NCBI RefSeq assembly: GCF_014837145.1
Contig: NZ_JACYFS010000001.1
Span: 806,001 to 870,000, forward strand
Source: Chryseobacterium caseinilyticum
GTDB taxonomy: Bacteria > Bacteroidota > Bacteroidia > Flavobacteriales > Weeksellaceae
Direction: 5' to 3'
Length of the DNA stretch: 64,000 bases
Made by a program: the position numbers and the translations under genes. Every line of letters starts with the position of its first letter. The first letter of the stretch is position 1. A model generated the notes under the pieces. It was given only the letters and a program-made list of their open reading frames with translations, was not told the origin of the DNA and searched no databases. This document shows positions 34,688 to 43,261 of the stretch, one piece after another.

Positions 34688-36556
34688 CTATTTCTTTATA
34701 AATTTAAATGTTTTTCCATCTAATATAAGCATATAAATTCCGCTGGATAGATTCTGTACCGAAATATTTTTCCTGTTTTTAAACGGATTGTTTTCCGTAA
34801 ATATCAAGTTCCCTGAATAATCTAAAATCTGAGCTGTTTTCACATTCTCAATGTTTCCGCTGACAGATATATAATCTGAAACAGGATTTGGATAGATTTT
34901 AAATTCTTCATTCCCTGCAATTACATCAGAAAGTGAAAGTGAACCTGCATTCTGACAGTAATTTACAGGGAAAGAATCCCATTCTGCACTGTTGTAGCTT
35001 GTAGTTGGCTGTGTTACTGTATTTTTTCTGTACAGAGAAATATCACCAAGTGAATTGCTCACAAATCTGCTTCCGATTGCATCTACCGTTGAAGATTTGT
35101 AATTCAGTTCAACATATTGAGTCCCGGAAAAATTCAGGGCATCCCCTGCTGTAAGAAAATCTGCACTGCTATTGGTGTAGCATGAAAGCGAAGCTTTAGG
35201 ATTTAAAATAACAATAGTCTGATTATTTGCAATTTTCCCTTCAAGTTCAAAACTGTTTCCATAATAATATGTAGGAGTTGGAGGATTACTGTTGTAAAAC
35301 TGAACTCTGATACTGTAATTATTTAAATCAACTTCATGACCGGTTCTGTTTACAATTTCAATCGCTTTATTATCTCCCGTTCCTTCAATATATTTGGTAA
35401 TGTAAAGATCTTTTACATTGGAATCTGTTGCTAAAGTAGAAACTGAAACAGAATTACTGTCCGGAGAAAGCAGATATCCCGCGTCATAAGCCTTAACTGT
35501 ATAATTATAGGTTGTTGAAGCAGTAAGATGATCAATTATAACCGCTGTAGATTTCGTTGTCGTAAGATATGTTCCGTTTTGAAAAATATTGTAGCCAATC
35601 ACATCTGTACTCGTGCTTGGCGACCATGATAAGTTGGTGAAATTAGCGCCAGTAAATGTAGAATTTAAATTTAATGGAGCTTGAGGCGCAACATTATCGG
35701 GCGTCTGCAACCAGATTGCGTTAATCCATTGCGGATTATCAACGAAAGGATTTCTGTTGTTCTGAATATTGAAAACTGCATTATTTCTGTCAATTTCCCT
35801 TTGAGAAACGGGATCCTGCTGATGCCACTGCAACAACATGGTAATGTATCCAGGCTCGAAAGCACGTTCGGCAGTTCCGTCGAATGCAGATCTGTCCATT
35901 GCAGGATTTATATTTGTGGAAGTATTGAATGAAGGCAGTTTATCCTCATATCTCACAGCAAAATACAAAAGCATTCTGGCGATATCTCCTCTGAACTCAG
36001 CGATTGGTTCATAGACACGGTTGGTATAGGCATAATTCGGAATTGCACTGTTAGACATTCTCGAAGTATTTGAAAAATTATAATGATTAGTAGAATTTCC
36101 TATTCCATAAGGATAATTGTTTCGCAGCTGATTGATTCTCGCATCCGTAGGAATTACAAAATGCAAATCAGAATACATAGGATAATTGCTGTTGAATGTG
36201 CTTTGTGGAACTGCATGTTCCCTGTTATAACCTAAACCTTCTGCACCGGATGTACTGATCAGGTTTGCCGAAGTATATTCGTAGTTATCAGGACCAGACG
36301 GAATTTCAGAATATATATCCAGCAAAATTGTAGTATTGCCTGGTCCGTGATCATAATATTTATCTAAATCTGTTTGATTATAATAATTTGGAAGATCACC
36401 ATAATGCCAGTTGATATTCTTGGCGGAAATAATTTCGTGCAGCTTAGTTTTTAAAGCATAGCCTGTAAGACCTGTCGTTCCGTCGTAATAACCAGCCGGA
36501 GCCTGAGCTGATAAAATCGCGGATAAAAACACAGCAGAGAATAAAAATTTCTTCAT
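34688..36556 (-). CDS. secreted endonuclease I with FN3, lamin-tail and T9SS sorting domains
   Basis: 622 residues. Signal peptide MKKFLFSAVFLSAILSAQA. The endonuclease I domain, about 20-285, contains GYNREHAVPQSTF, the His-metal finger motif. A fibronectin III module (about 290-375) and a lamin-tail-like module (about 378-500, DLYITKYIEGTGDNKAIEIVNRTGHEVDLNNYSIRV) follow. The C-terminal sorting domain (IYPNPVSDYISVSG... near 552-622) ends in KTFKFIKK. It is exported by T9SS and probably degrades extracellular DNA. Confidence 0.9.
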   Translation of the reverse strand: MKKFLFSAVFLSAILSAQAPAGYYDGTTGLTGYALKTKLHEIISAKNINWHYGDLPNYYNQTDLDKYYDHGPGNTTILLDIYSEIPSGPDNYEYTSANLISTSGAEGLGYNREHAVPQSTFNSNYPMYSDLHFVIPTDARINQLRNNYPYGIGNSTNHYNFSNTSRMSNSAIPNYAYTNRVYEPIAEFRGDIARMLLYFAVRYEDKLPSFNTSTNINPAMDRSAFDGTAERAFEPGYITMLLQWHQQDPVSQREIDRNNAVFNIQNNRNPFVDNPQWINAIWLQTPDNVAPQAPLNLNSTFTGANFTNLSWSPSTSTDVIGYNIFQNGTYLTTTKSTAVIIDHLTASTTYNYTVKAYDAGYLLSPDSNSVSVSTLATDSNVKDLYITKYIEGTGDNKAIEIVNRTGHEVDLNNYSIRVQFYNSNPPTPTYYYGNSFELEGKIANNQTIVILNPKASLSCYTNSSADFLTAGDALNFSGTQYVELNYKSSTVDAIGSRFVSNSLGDISLYRKNTVTQPTTSYNSAEWDSFPVNYCQNAGSLSLSDVIAGNEEFKIYPNPVSDYISVSGNIENVKTAQILDYSGNLIFTENNPFKNRKNISVQNLSSGIYMLILDGKTFKFIKK

Positions 36557-36694
36557 ATCTTAAAATTGGGTTGCTAAGATAAGATTTTATTGCAATCCAT
36601 TGAATATCTAAAGTATTAAGATTCTATTAATTAAAACATTAAACCCCTGATAACAAATTATTTAAAGCCAAAGTATATTCTGTTCCGAAAATAT

Positions 36695-36724
36695 TTTGCT
36701 ATTTCGTCAATTTAATTATCTTTG
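36695..36724 (+). promoter_or_regulatory. promoter of the acyl-CoA dehydrogenase gene
   Basis: TTTG at 36695-36698, 18 bases, TATCTTTG at 36717-36724; start codon at 36745. Confidence 0.75.
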
Positions 36725-36744
36725 GGCACAAACTTCTTTAAGAT

Positions 36745-37884
36745 ATGAATACAGAGACAATGGATAACATTAAAATGATAGCCGAGACGGCGAAAGACTT
36801 TGCTGAGAAAAACATCAGACCTAATATTATGGAATGGGACGAAAGCCAGACTTTCCCGAAAGAGCTGTTTCACCAACTGGGCGAAATGGGTTTTATGGGA
36901 ATTGTAATTCCTGAAGAATATGGCGGTTCCGGTCTTGGATATCATGAGTATGTAACGATCCTTGACGAAATTTCTCAGGTTGACCCTTCTATCGGGCTTT
37001 CAGTAGCAGCGCACAACTCACTTTGCACCAATCATATTTATGAATTTGCGAATGAAGAGCAAAGACAGAGATGGTTGCCACAACTGGCTTCAGGTAAAGT
37101 AATCGGAGCTTGGGGATTAACGGAACATAACACTGGTTCAGATTCTGGCGGAATGTCTACAACTGCCATTAAAGACGGCGACGAGTGGGTAATCAACGGA
37201 GCAAAAAACTTTATCACACACGCAATTTCAGGAGATATCGCTGTGGTAATGACAAGAACTGGAGAAATAGGAGCTAAAAATAATTCTACCGCCTTCGTTT
37301 TAGAAAAAGGAATGGCTGGTTTCACTTCTGGTAAGAAAGAAAACAAGCTTGGTATGAGAGCTTCGGAAACTGCTGAATTGATTTTTGATAATGTTCGTGT
37401 TCCTGATGCCAACCGTTTAGGCGAAGTGGGTGAAGGTTTCAAACAGGCAATGAAAATTTTAGATGGTGGAAGAATTTCTATCGCAGCTTTGAGTTTAGGT
37501 ACTGCAAGAGGTGCTTACAAAGCAGCTTTGAAATATGCTAAAGAAAGAAAACAGTTCGGAAAATCAATTTCAGATTTTCAGGCGATCAACTTTATGTTGG
37601 CAGACATGGCTACAGAAATTGATGCAGCAGAACTGTTGATTCAGAGAGCTTCAACATTGAAAAATGCTAAGCAGAAAATGACCAAAGAAGGTGCAATGGC
37701 AAAACTATACGCTTCTGAGGCTTGTGTAAGAATTTCAAATAATGCAGTACAGATCTTCGGTGGTTACGGTTATACTAAAGACTTCCCTGCTGAAAAATTC
37801 TACAGAGATTCTAAATTGTGTACGATCGGAGAAGGAACTTCTGAAATCCAGAGATTGGTAATCGGAAGAGATATTACAAAATAG
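36745..37884 (+). CDS. acyl-CoA dehydrogenase
   Basis: A 379-residue FAD enzyme. Family signatures are GAWGLTEHNTGSDSGGM (first), the RKQFGKSISDFQAINFMLADMA segment and QIFGGYGYTKDFPAEKFYRDSK. The catalytic glutamate lies in CTIGEGTSEIQR near the end. It catalyses the first oxidation of beta-oxidation or a branched-chain acyl-CoA step; chain specificity cannot be read. It stands alone with its own promoter and terminator. Confidence 0.95.
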   Translation: MNTETMDNIKMIAETAKDFAEKNIRPNIMEWDESQTFPKELFHQLGEMGFMGIVIPEEYGGSGLGYHEYVTILDEISQVDPSIGLSVAAHNSLCTNHIYEFANEEQRQRWLPQLASGKVIGAWGLTEHNTGSDSGGMSTTAIKDGDEWVINGAKNFITHAISGDIAVVMTRTGEIGAKNNSTAFVLEKGMAGFTSGKKENKLGMRASETAELIFDNVRVPDANRLGEVGEGFKQAMKILDGGRISIAALSLGTARGAYKAALKYAKERKQFGKSISDFQAINFMLADMATEIDAAELLIQRASTLKNAKQKMTKEGAMAKLYASEACVRISNNAVQIFGGYGYTKDFPAEKFYRDSKLCTIGEGTSEIQRLVIGRDITK

Positions 37885-37911
37885 TCAGAATTTAATTTGT
37901 TATAAATGAAG

Positions 37912-37942
37912 ACCGTCTTTTTTAAGGCGGTTTTCTTTTTTT
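37912..37942 (+). terminator. terminator of the acyl-CoA dehydrogenase gene
   Basis: ACCGTCTT (37912-37919) pairs with AAGGCGGT (37924-37931) with one wobble around TTTT; a T-rich tract follows. Confidence 0.82.
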
Positions 37943-38083
37943 AAGAAAAATCATGATTATTAAAGGATTTTCATTATTTCAATTTGATTTTTCTCATACA
38001 TAAATGATTTAATTTAAAGCAAGTGTAATGCATTGCATATTATTTTAGATGAATTATCTAAAATTTTCTTAATTAATTTTATT

Positions 38084-38111
38084 TTTGATAATATAATTTT
38101 TATTAGCTTTG
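38084..38111 (+). promoter_or_regulatory. promoter of the secreted metalloprotease gene
   Basis: TTTG at 38084-38087 and TAGCTTTG at 38104-38111 with a 16-base spacer, a little short for the consensus. Upstream, TTTTAGA/TCTAAAA (38043-38063) forms a small dyad. The promoter also supports the later start, as it overlaps the earlier in-frame ATG at 38109. Confidence 0.55.
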
Positions 38112-38138
38112 ATTCTCCACAAACAAAATAGAATTTAT

Positions 38139-41072
38139 ATGAAAAAACAACTATTGGTGATTGGAATGCTTACATCATGCATTTCATTCGCACAGACCGA
38201 CCGACTATGGACTTTAACTGCTGCAAAAGCTAATTCTGAAATTGTTGAAAACAAAACTTCACTTCTCAGTCCAAAAATTTTCTCTTTAGATTTTAACGGA
38301 TTAAAAAATATTCTGGCAAAAGCTCCAAAAAGACTGGCTGTAGGAGAAAAATCTGAAGTCATCATCTCTTTTCCAAACTCAGAAGGCAGAATGGAAAATT
38401 TCAAAGTAAGAGAAAATTCAAACTTTGATCCTGCTTTGGCTGCAAGATATCCTGACATCAAATCTTATGTCGGTGAAGGTTTGGATGATTCCAGCTCAAC
38501 GGTTTATTTCAGTATTTCGCCTTTAGGTTTATCATCGATGGAAATTTATGGCGATAAATCTGCCGTTTTCATTGAACCTTACACAAAAGATCTTTCGACG
38601 TACGCCGTATACAGAAAAGCTGATAAAAAATCTGATTTAAATACTTTTGAATGCACCGTTCTAGACGTAGCCCAAAAAGGAATAAGCGGTAATGACAACA
38701 GTTGGGCTTTACGGCCAAACGCTGATGATGCAAAATTAAGAACTTTCAGGTTGGCGATGTCAACAACCGGTGAGTACACCACCTATTTTGGAGGAACAAA
38801 AGCCAATGCTTTAGCTGCAATCAATAACACGATGACCCGCGTGAACGGTGTTTTCGAGAAAGATTTTTCTGCAAGAATGGTTTTAATTGCCAATAACGAT
38901 GCTGTAATTTATACCAACGCTTCTACAGATCCTTATTCTGCGGCAGCTCAGATGAGCAACTGGAATTCTCAACTTCAATCTACTTTAACTTCTGTAATTG
39001 GAGAAGCCAATTATGACGTCGGGCATTTATTCGGAGCTTCCGGTGGCGGTGGAAATGCCGGATGTATCGGCTGTGTCTGCGTCAACGGTTCCAAAGGCAG
39101 CGGCTACACTTCCCCGTCGGACGGAATTCCTTCCGGTGATAATTTTGATATCGATTATGTAGCCCATGAACTCGGACATCAGTTTGGCGGAAACCACACC
39201 TTCTCTCACGGAAACGAAGGAACGGGTGTAAATATGGAACCTGGTTCAGGATCAACGATAATGGGTTATGCAGGAATTACCGCTCAGGATGTTCAGCCTC
39301 ATTCAGATCCGTTCTTTCACGCTGTCAGTATTCAGCAGATTACGAATAATATTAAAGCTAAAACCTGCCCTACCAGCACCAGCACAGGGAATGCAATTCC
39401 TACAGCAGATGCGGGAGCAGATTACACCATCCCGAAAGGAACCCCGTTTATGCTGACAGGTAGTGGAACTGATGCAAACGGCGATGCCCTGACTTACATT
39501 TGGGAACAGATGAACAATGCATCATCTTCTCAGACCGGTGCAAGTTCTGCAGCCAGCGCAACGAAAGCAACCGGACCAACTTTCAGATCATGGACTCCTC
39601 AAACAACACCAACAAGATATTTCCCGAGAATGGCTTCTGTTTTGACAGGAGCAACAACGACGGCTGGTTCGGAAATTACAGTTGAAGCCTTATCCAATGT
39701 TGCGAGAACATATAATTTCAGATTTACCGTTCGTGATAATAAAGCCGGAGGTTCAGGAAATAATTCTGATGATGCTGTAATTACCGTCAACGGAACTGCA
39801 GGACCATTCAGCGTGAGTTCTCAGAACTCCGCAACGTCATACACTGGCGGAACTTCCCAAACAGTTACATGGAACGTTGCCGGAACTACTGCAAACGGAG
39901 TGAACGCAGCCAACGTGGATATTTTATGGTCAACCAATTCCGGAACGACATGGACAACACTTTTGTCAGGAACTCCAAACGACGGTTCTCAGGCGGTAAC
40001 CATTCCAAATGCTTCAACAACGACCGGAAGAATTATGGTAAAAGGTTCAAATCATATTTTCTTTGATGTCAACAACGCTAATATTACCGTAAATGCAGGA
40101 TCAGGAAGTGTAGATAATGTCCCACCGACAGCTCCAACACTGGCAGCGTCAGGAACGACTTCCACAAGCACCAATCTTTCATGGTCTAGTGCAACAGATG
40201 TTGTGGGTGTAACAGGCTACGACGTTTATCAGGGAAGTTCTTTGATTGGTTCTACAGCTTCCACAACCTACACAGTGACAAGTTTAACACCTTCTACAAC
40301 GTACATCTTTACCGTGAGAGCTAAAGATGCGGCCGGAAATATTTCCACTGCCAGCAATTCAGTGAGCGTGACAACTCTCGCAGGAACTTCGGTTTCTTAC
40401 TGCTCAGCCACAGCCACCAATACTTCAGATGAAAGAATTGGAAATGTAAAATTCGGAACCATCAACAACACTTCCACAGGAACTGCCGGCTACGAAAACT
40501 TTACTGCAATTTCCACTAATGTTACAAGAGGTTCCGCCTACACAGTTTCAATAACTCCTGTTTGGACTTCAACTAAATACAATGAAGCATACGCGGTTTA
40601 CATTGATTATAATAAAGACGGCGATTTCACAGACAGTGGTGAACTGGTCTGGACTAAAACAGGTTCCCAGACATCTCCTGTGACAGGTTCAGTTACAATT
40701 CCGACGACCGCAGCATTGGGAACTACCAGAATGAGAGTGATGATGCAGTACAATTCTGTGCCTTCATCATCTTGCGGTTCTTACACGTACGGTCAGGTTG
40801 AGGATTATACTGTAAATGTTGTTTCGTCCGGAAGAACTGATGATTTAGATACAAAAGATCTGTTAACTGATATTAAATTATATCCAAATCCTGCAAGAGA
40901 TATTTTGAATATTTCCAACACAACCAACGAAGAGTATAAAATTTTCGATATGGGCGGAAAAATTGTCAGTTCAGGAAAACTGGAAAGAGGATCTGTCAAT
41001 GTAAGCAGTCTAATCAGCGGCGCCTACGTTATTCAGGTTGGTAAAATTTCTGAAAGATTTATTAAAAAATAA
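38139..41072 (+). CDS. secreted reprolysin-like zinc metalloprotease with T9SS sorting domain
   Basis: 977 residues from ATG 38139 (signal MKKQLLVIGMLTSCISFAQ); an upstream in-frame ATG at 38109 is disfavoured by the promoter position. Prodomain about 20-190. The protease domain has HELGHQFGGNH with zinc ligands H343, H347 and H353 and catalytic E344. An Ig/PKD-like region, a fibronectin III module (PPTAPTLAASGTTSTSTNLSWSS) and a GEVED-type module (YAVYIDYNKDGDFTDSGELV) follow. The C-terminal sorting domain begins LYPNPARDILNI and ends in a KISERFIKK tail. Function: extracellular proteolysis. Confidence 0.92.
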   Translation: MKKQLLVIGMLTSCISFAQTDRLWTLTAAKANSEIVENKTSLLSPKIFSLDFNGLKNILAKAPKRLAVGEKSEVIISFPNSEGRMENFKVRENSNFDPALAARYPDIKSYVGEGLDDSSSTVYFSISPLGLSSMEIYGDKSAVFIEPYTKDLSTYAVYRKADKKSDLNTFECTVLDVAQKGISGNDNSWALRPNADDAKLRTFRLAMSTTGEYTTYFGGTKANALAAINNTMTRVNGVFEKDFSARMVLIANNDAVIYTNASTDPYSAAAQMSNWNSQLQSTLTSVIGEANYDVGHLFGASGGGGNAGCIGCVCVNGSKGSGYTSPSDGIPSGDNFDIDYVAHELGHQFGGNHTFSHGNEGTGVNMEPGSGSTIMGYAGITAQDVQPHSDPFFHAVSIQQITNNIKAKTCPTSTSTGNAIPTADAGADYTIPKGTPFMLTGSGTDANGDALTYIWEQMNNASSSQTGASSAASATKATGPTFRSWTPQTTPTRYFPRMASVLTGATTTAGSEITVEALSNVARTYNFRFTVRDNKAGGSGNNSDDAVITVNGTAGPFSVSSQNSATSYTGGTSQTVTWNVAGTTANGVNAANVDILWSTNSGTTWTTLLSGTPNDGSQAVTIPNASTTTGRIMVKGSNHIFFDVNNANITVNAGSGSVDNVPPTAPTLAASGTTSTSTNLSWSSATDVVGVTGYDVYQGSSLIGSTASTTYTVTSLTPSTTYIFTVRAKDAAGNISTASNSVSVTTLAGTSVSYCSATATNTSDERIGNVKFGTINNTSTGTAGYENFTAISTNVTRGSAYTVSITPVWTSTKYNEAYAVYIDYNKDGDFTDSGELVWTKTGSQTSPVTGSVTIPTTAALGTTRMRVMMQYNSVPSSSCGSYTYGQVEDYTVNVVSSGRTDDLDTKDLLTDIKLYPNPARDILNISNTTNEEYKIFDMGGKIVSSGKLERGSVNVSSLISGAYVIQVGKISERFIKK

Positions 41073-41100
41073 AATCAGTTTAATTAACCTTAAATTTGAA

Positions 41101-41128
41101 AGTTGCTCGGAAACGGGCAGCTTTTTTT
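41101..41128 (+). terminator. terminator of the metalloprotease gene
   Basis: AGTTGCTCG (41101-41109) pairs with CGGGCAGCT (41114-41122) with two wobbles around GAAA, followed by seven Ts. Confidence 0.83.
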
Positions 41129-41146
41129 ATGGGTAATTATTAATAA

Positions 41147-41160
41147 GCAATGAGTAATGA
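41147..41160. repeat. second copy of the heptamer repeat unit
   Basis: GCAATGAGTAATGA is identical over 14 bases to 6533-6546 in the menB-menA gap, in another gene-free spacer. It indicates a dispersed heptamer-type repeat. Confidence 0.6.
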
Positions 41161-41239
41161 TTAAATACGCTTGATTAAGCTAAAATTTCCTACACCCAAC
41201 ATCCTTCATCCAGCACCGACAGAAATTTCATAAAATTAC

Positions 41240-41247
41240 TATCTTTG
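41240..41247 (+). promoter_or_regulatory. -7 promoter box of the pyrophosphohydrolase gene
   Basis: TATCTTTG, perfect TAnnTTTG, 20 bases before the ATG at 41268. The -33 box is not clear. Confidence 0.55.
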
Positions 41248-41267
41248 CTTTAAATTTAAAAATATTC

Positions 41268-41735
41268 ATGGAGAAGATCGACAGCCTTAATCAAGTGGCA
41301 GAATTTCATACAACTTTTAAAGCACCTATTTTAGATACCCCTCAAATCCCTTCAACAGACCGTTGTAACCTCAGAGTTGAACTTTTACAGGAAGAGTTAA
41401 ACGAGTTAAAACAGGCAATTACAGACAACAATATTGTTGAAATTGCTGATGCATTATGTGATCTTCAGTACGTTTTAAGCGGTGCTGTTCTGGAATTTGG
41501 TTTGGGAGAAAAATTTGTGGAACTTTTCAATGAAGTGCAGCGTTCCAATATGTCTAAAGCTTGCGAAAATGAAGTTCAGGCACAGGAAACCGTTGATTTT
41601 TATAAAGAAAAAGAAGTAGAATCATTCTACGAAAAATCCGGAGAAAAATACAATGTTTACAGAAAAGCAGACCACAAAGTTTTAAAAAACAAGTACTACT
41701 CTCCTGCTGATCTTACACAAATTTTAGAAAAATAA
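41268..41735 (+). CDS. MazG/HisE-type nucleoside triphosphate pyrophosphohydrolase
   Basis: 155 residues, all-alpha NTP-PPase fold. The metal-binding EExxE-like motif is in ELLQEELNELKQA (about 45-57) and the second acidic pair in VEIADALCDLQYVLSG (about 66-81). Enzymes of the family hydrolyse NTPs or phosphoribosyl-ATP. HisE activity is already supplied by the his operon, so house-cleaning of non-canonical NTPs is more likely. One base before the thioredoxin-like gene. Confidence 0.84.
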   Translation: MEKIDSLNQVAEFHTTFKAPILDTPQIPSTDRCNLRVELLQEELNELKQAITDNNIVEIADALCDLQYVLSGAVLEFGLGEKFVELFNEVQRSNMSKACENEVQAQETVDFYKEKEVESFYEKSGEKYNVYRKADHKVLKNKYYSPADLTQILEK

Positions 41736-41736
41736 A

Positions 41737-42300
41737 ATGAAAAAATTAATTACAAAAATATTTGCTGCATCTGCTCTCTTTTTAGCCGCGGAACAAATCA
41801 GTGCTCAGAAAGTGGTCGTGAACAGAGAAGTAGAAACTACTGAAGACGGGAAAATGCTTTTAGGACATCAGCTGAAAGATCAGTTTCTGAAAGAGCCTTA
41901 CTCAACGTGGTTTGTAAAAGAGCGTGATGAATATGCTTTAGACCAAAATGCCGTTAAAGATTTAAAGAAAGCTAAACTTACAAGCTACGACCTTATTGTT
42001 TTTATAGGAACATGGTGCGAAGACAGCCACAGGGATTTTCCCCGACTGATGCGGATTTTAGATGAATTGAAATATTCTGAAGGAAAACTTACAATTATCG
42101 CAGTTAACAGAAAAAAGGAATCTCCTACCGGTGACGAAAGTCTTCATAACGTACAGAAAGTACCTACAATTATCGTTCAGAAATATGGCAAGGAAATTGG
42201 TAGAATCATAGAAATGCCTACCACAGGATACATTGAGAGAGATCTGGTAGAAATTTTAAAGAAAGATGACAGCTCAGTTATCAAAGAAATTTTTAAATAA
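41737..42300 (+). CDS. exported thioredoxin-like protein with a CxxS site
   Basis: 187 residues with signal peptide MKKLITKIFAASALFLAAEQISA. The thioredoxin-fold active site is WCEDS at 93-97: the first Cys (C94) is kept, the second is Ser. It then continues with EGKLTIIAVNRKKESPTG and KVPTIIVQKYGKEIGRI, where the cis-Pro loop is VPT. A monothiol site points to isomerase or binding rather than disulfide reduction. Same-strand unit with the genes on either side. Confidence 0.82.
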   Translation: MKKLITKIFAASALFLAAEQISAQKVVVNREVETTEDGKMLLGHQLKDQFLKEPYSTWFVKERDEYALDQNAVKDLKKAKLTSYDLIVFIGTWCEDSHRDFPRLMRILDELKYSEGKLTIIAVNRKKESPTGDESLHNVQKVPTIIVQKYGKEIGRIIEMPTTGYIERDLVEILKKDDSSVIKEIFK

Positions 42301-42305
42301 AAGTC

Positions 42306-42911
42306 TTGAGAAATTTAAAAGTACCTATCGCATTTCTAGCAGGAATTACCCTGATGGTAATCCTGTTTTTTAGTTTTAAATCTTGCTTTACACCCAATAA
42401 CAAAAAAGAAACTTCAGACTATTATCTCATTACCAATCAGATTACCAAGATGAATAAAATGGTAGTGATGGAGCAAAATACATCTGAAATACAGAAAACG
42501 AAGTACAGCTACACTTTTATGGGTGCGGAAATGACGAGCAACAACATCATCACTTACACCAAAACCAATGCGCAGGTTTCCTACGATCTTAATAAAATGA
42601 AAATGGAAGTAGATTCCATCAATAAAAAAGTGATTATCAAAGAACTTCCGGATCCGGAAATCAGAATTACGCCAAGTGTGGAAATTCAGTCGATGGATGA
42701 CTCGTTTGTGAACAGAATTACGGAAAAAGACATAAAAAATGTTACACAGAAAGCAAAGGCTTCAGCGGTAAAATCTATCGATCAGAATAAACTTCGCAGC
42801 GAGGGAAAAACCCAGCTATTGGAAAATTTAAACAACATTTTCGTTTTGGCAAAGGCTTTGAACTATAAAATTGAAGATCAGACCGGCAAACTCGGTGTTC
42901 TTGGACTTTAA
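42306..42911 (+). CDS. DUF4230 protein, membrane-anchored
   Basis: 201 residues from a TTG at 42306, five bases after the previous stop; no ATG fits. One N-terminal helix (about 7-26, IAFLAGITLMVILFFSFKSC) anchors a soluble domain (LITNQITKMNKMVVMEQNTSEIQ, KVIIKELPDPEIRI) typical of DUF4230. Function unknown. Confidence 0.78.
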   Translation: MRNLKVPIAFLAGITLMVILFFSFKSCFTPNNKKETSDYYLITNQITKMNKMVVMEQNTSEIQKTKYSYTFMGAEMTSNNIITYTKTNAQVSYDLNKMKMEVDSINKKVIIKELPDPEIRITPSVEIQSMDDSFVNRITEKDIKNVTQKAKASAVKSIDQNKLRSEGKTQLLENLNNIFVLAKALNYKIEDQTGKLGVLGL

Positions 42912-42923
42912 AAATTCAATATT

Positions 42924-43106
42924 ATGGACTCAAAAGACGATAAAAAGGGTAAAGAATCTGCCAACTCCGCAGAAACTAAAAAGCAAAATGAAGATTTCCG
43001 CGATATTCCGGCATCTTCAGACAAACAAAATCCACCTGATGTAGATAAAGAAGATGTACAGAAGTCTTCAAAAAACAAATCAGGAAAAACAGACAATACT
43101 AAGTGA
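42924..43106 (+). CDS. small, highly charged, probably disordered protein
   Basis: 60 residues made mostly of Lys, Asp, Glu, Ser, Asn and Pro (MDSKDDKKGKESANSAETKK, ASSDKQNPPDVDKEDVQK). No folded domain or signal. ATG 12 bases after DUF4230, so likely the last gene of that unit. Coding status is inferred from position and biased composition. Confidence 0.5.
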   Translation: MDSKDDKKGKESANSAETKKQNEDFRDIPASSDKQNPPDVDKEDVQKSSKNKSGKTDNTK

Positions 43107-43203
43107 AAGCTTAGTATTTTTTTTTCTAGTATCAGACAGATAATGATTTTATACTCACTGAAAAATTATATTAAACTGCAGTTTTAACGAATTATAATAT
43201 CCG

Positions 43204-43237
43204 TTTGTTTTTATGACATAAAATTTTCGTATTTTTG
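43204..43237 (+). promoter_or_regulatory. promoter of thrS
   Basis: TTTG at 43204-43207, 22 bases, TATTTTTG at 43230-43237; the ATG is at 43262. The leader would be too short (under 25 bases) for a T-box or attenuator. Confidence 0.7.
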
Positions 43238-43261
43238 CAACCTAAAATTTCTTAGTAAACA

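Noticed and set aside
38109..38138. Earlier in-frame ATG for the secreted metalloprotease
   Set aside because: It lies on the promoter -7 box and would put ten polar residues in front of a clean signal peptide.
43238..43261. T-box or attenuator before thrS
   Set aside because: The predicted transcript leader is under 25 bases, with no room for a T-box, Thr-codon leader peptide or terminator.
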